Shown piece after piece: positions 5,384-7,135 of a DNA stretch of 7,135 bases. Each line of letters begins with the position of its first letter. Position 1 is the stretch's first letter. Made by a program: the position numbers and the translations under genes. Source of the stretch: Bacillota bacterium. Lineage in GTDB: Bacteria; Bacillota_I; Bacilli_A; RF39; UBA660. Below the pieces are notes generated by a model that ran no database searches, was not told where the DNA came from, and saw only the letters and a program-made list of their open reading frames with translations. The DNA lies in contig JAEWBI010000044.1 in assembly GCA_023391185.1 (NCBI GenBank), forward strand, positions 1-7,135, read 5' to 3'.

Positions 5384-6997
5384 ATGAATAAGAAAGGGTT
5401 TACTTTAGTAGAATTACTAGGTGTTCTAATAATTATGTCTATTGTCCTAATTGTTGTAATTACGCCTATAATGGGACAAATTAGAAATAATTCTAAAAAA
5501 CTTGATGATGCAGCACTTAAATTACTCTATGCAAGTACTGATAATTACCTAGATGGAAAAGCCAATTTATATCCTAAAAATGATGGTATGACATATTATG
5601 TTCCTATTGGACAGTTAATAGATACTGATAATCTTGAAAGTAATTATTTGTCATCTTATTCTGAAGAAGTATTGTCTAGAGATGATGTTATTAAAGTTAT
5701 TGTTGAAAATGGTGGGTATGAATTTTCATTTGCTGAAGATACAGATGGCCTATCAACATTATATAATGCTTATCAAAATGTAGAAAATGATAGTATTTAT
5801 AGTTATTTAGGTGGTACTTATTTCTCTGGTTCTGCAAGTAATAATTATGTTTATTATAGTGGATTTATGTGGCGAATTATGGGCATAAATGAAGATGGCA
5901 GTATAAAACTAATAGCAGATGAACCAGTAACTACTTTAAATTTTGGGGATGCGAATAATTATGACGAAAGTTATGCGAATGAATGGCTTAATAATTATTT
6001 TATAAGTAGATTAAAATATTCTGATTTCTTGGTTGAAGAAAGTGCTTGTTATGTACCTTCAGATAATGTAAATATATCACAAGATGCATGTGAAAGCTTA
6101 AATGAATCAGCTTTAGGAAATTCTAAAGTAACACTATTATCCTTATATGAATATAACATGTCTATACTAAATAACTACACATATTTAAGAAGTGGATTTA
6201 TTTTTGCAACATCGACTTATTCATCTACTTTATCTGATAAACTATTTAAAGTATTAGCCGATGGAAGCATAACAGCAGATTCAAAAAATAGTATGCATTA
6301 TATTAGACCGGTAATTAGTTTAATGCCTGAGTCTACTATAACAGGTGGTGACGGGACAAAGAATATTCCTTACATGTTATTTAAATCTTCTACAAATATA
6401 GTTGAATCAGATAATAGAACATTAAATTCAATTAATTTAGCAATTGGAGACTATATAAGCTTAAATGATAAAATATATAGAGTAGTTGAAAGTAATAATT
6501 CAGAAACTAAACTGATATTAAATGAACTTTATGAGGTTGCTGAGGTAGATTACTCTTCAACTTTTGGATCGAGTTCTGTTTTTAATACAAATGAAGGAGT
6601 AGCTGGTTATTTAAAAGATTCATTATATTTTGATCAGTATACTAATTTAAATGGTATAGTAAAAACGACATTTTGGTATCAAGGTGATTCTACAGTCGCA
6701 TCAACAAATTATAAGAACTCTTCTTTAGCAAAAACAAATATTTTATATGGTATATCAGTTGGAATACCAAAAATTGGAGAAATTTTAACAGCGCCAGTTT
6801 ATGGATCAACGATAGGAGAATTTTGGACTATGTCAAAAAGTTCAAATACAGAAGTGTATGTAGTAACTGAAACTGGCTCAGTACCAAAAAATGTATCATT
6901 AAGTTCATATATAAGGCCAGTAATTGTAATAGAAGCAGAAGCATTAATTCGTGGTGGTATTGGTACAAATACTAATCCATATATTATTAATTTTTAA
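5384..6997 (+). CDS. Large type IV prepilin-like secreted protein with two related C-terminal modules
   Basis: The N-terminus MNKKG|FTLVELLGVLIIMSIVL is a class III (type IV prepilin) signal. A prepilin peptidase would cut after Gly5, mature residue 5 is the conserved Glu10, and a hydrophobic helix runs to about residue 29. At 537 residues it is far larger than ordinary pilins (about 100-200), suggesting a minor or tip pilin or a surface-anchored protein. Two related modules follow (about 141-333 and 354-536). Each opens with a beta-rich start (GFMWRIMGINEDGSIKLI; KIYRVVESNNSETKLIL) and ends with a matching block: YIRPVI, a hydrophobic stretch, then GG-GT and a proline-tyrosine pair (307-330 and 509-533). 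The modules recall DUF6273-like surface domains, a guess. Cys222 and Cys236 could form a disulfide outside the cell. The ATG follows GAGGGTG by six bases. It appears monocistronic, and no pilus assembly genes are in view. Function and partners are unknown. Confidence 0.88.
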   Translation: MNKKGFTLVELLGVLIIMSIVLIVVITPIMGQIRNNSKKLDDAALKLLYASTDNYLDGKANLYPKNDGMTYYVPIGQLIDTDNLESNYLSSYSEEVLSRDDVIKVIVENGGYEFSFAEDTDGLSTLYNAYQNVENDSIYSYLGGTYFSGSASNNYVYYSGFMWRIMGINEDGSIKLIADEPVTTLNFGDANNYDESYANEWLNNYFISRLKYSDFLVEESACYVPSDNVNISQDACESLNESALGNSKVTLLSLYEYNMSILNNYTYLRSGFIFATSTYSSTLSDKLFKVLADGSITADSKNSMHYIRPVISLMPESTITGGDGTKNIPYMLFKSSTNIVESDNRTLNSINLAIGDYISLNDKIYRVVESNNSETKLILNELYEVAEVDYSSTFGSSSVFNTNEGVAGYLKDSLYFDQYTNLNGIVKTTFWYQGDSTVASTNYKNSSLAKTNILYGISVGIPKIGEILTAPVYGSTIGEFWTMSKSSNTEVYVVTETGSVPKNVSLSSYIRPVIVIEAEALIRGGIGTNTNPYIINF

Positions 6998-7034
6998 AAA
7001 AGTAAGTAAAGATTATAATACCTTTAAAGTAGAT

Positions 7035-7071
7035 ATTAAATAAAAAGCAGAAATGTTATAATTTATTTAAT
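7035..7071. repeat. 10-bp inverted repeat bracketing the last promoter
   Basis: ATTAAATAAA (7035-7044) is matched perfectly by its reverse complement at 7062-7071, with 17 bases between. The right arm begins at the last base of the predicted -10. It could be an operator or a weak hairpin, but both arms are pure A/T in AT-rich DNA and chance is possible. No T-run follows the right arm, so it is not a good terminator for the upstream gene, for which no clear terminator is seen. Confidence 0.3.
7054..7062 (+). promoter_or_regulatory. Predicted extended -10 promoter of the right-edge gene
   Basis: TG-T-TATAAT is a perfect extended -10 lying 31 bases before the next ATG. Initiation would be near 7069. 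The -35 region (around 7034-7039) is poor, as is common for extended -10 promoters. A second TATAAT at 7014-7019 lacks a supporting -35. Confidence 0.55.
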
Positions 7072-7093
7072 GAAACTTTGGAGGTATTTTTTT

Positions 7094-7135
7094 ATGAATA
7101 AAAATAAAAAATGGACATTGAAAGAAAAAGAGAAA
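7094..7135 (+). CDS. Start of an unidentified gene (first 14 codons only)
   Basis: An ATG at 7094 follows a strong GGAGGT (7080-7085) by eight bases and a good extended -10 promoter. The 14 visible codons read MNKNKKWTLKEKEK with no stop before the right edge. The segment is lysine-rich and hydrophilic, with no signal peptide visible so far. This is too little to assign a family. The start signals make it likely to be a real gene rather than a chance frame. Confidence 0.6.
   Translation, partial: MNKNKKWTLKEKEK

Noticed and set aside
1..7135. Recoded TGA (Mycoplasma-like genetic code)
   Set aside because: All tryptophans are TGG and no gene needs read-through of TGA. The absence of TGA stops among six genes is expected at this base composition.

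Overview
The window looks like a compact, low-GC chromosome segment (roughly 30% G+C, judged by eye) from a Gram-positive bacterium of the Bacillota/Bacilli type, possibly an uncultured gut lineage. The evidence is the adjacent tmcAL (ylbM), yceD (ylbN) and rpmF genes, which I recall as also neighbouring in Bacillus, the AGGTG-type ribosome binding sites and the AT-rich codon use. All tryptophans are TGG. The six visible stop codons are TAA or TAG, with no in-frame TGA, so the standard bacterial code fits.

Layout, left to right. (1) On the minus strand, running off the left edge, is an NMT1/ThiY-like ABC transporter substrate-binding protein with a TTG start and no lipobox cysteine. (2) It diverges across 79 bp from mutM (formamidopyrimidine-DNA glycosylase, plus strand). 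(3) pyk (pyruvate kinase) follows on the plus strand. (4) tmcAL (tRNA-Met cytidine acetate ligase) is on the minus strand, convergent with pyk. The two share a 15-bp perfect hairpin terminator that lies inside the end of tmcAL. (5) Across a 115-bp divergent gap, a strong promoter drives the two-gene unit yceD (DUF177)-rpmF (ribosomal protein L32). (6) Next is a 537-residue protein with a type IV prepilin N-terminus and two related C-terminal modules. (7) The first 14 codons of an unidentified plus-strand gene reach the right edge.

Most genes are housekeeping: DNA repair, glycolysis, tRNA modification and ribosome assembly. The best candidate for something undescribed is in rpmF. L32 does not begin at the usual M-AVPFR. 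It carries a short extension ending in LNIQLF directly before AVPFRK. That closely resembles the Prp protease site of Firmicute ribosomal protein L27 (LNLQFF before A). Cleavage there would restore the normal mature L32 N-terminus, and no ordinary start codon would make the conventional protein directly.

A second theme is compaction. All three terminators seen overlap a coding end or a promoter. At two junctions the -35 element of the next gene lies in the 3' arm of the preceding terminator. Several predicted leaders are so short that the Shine-Dalgarno sequence sits at or near the predicted 5' end of the mRNA. No tRNA, rRNA, CRISPR array, insertion sequence or prophage gene is evident, and no gene-free stretch exceeds about 115 bp.
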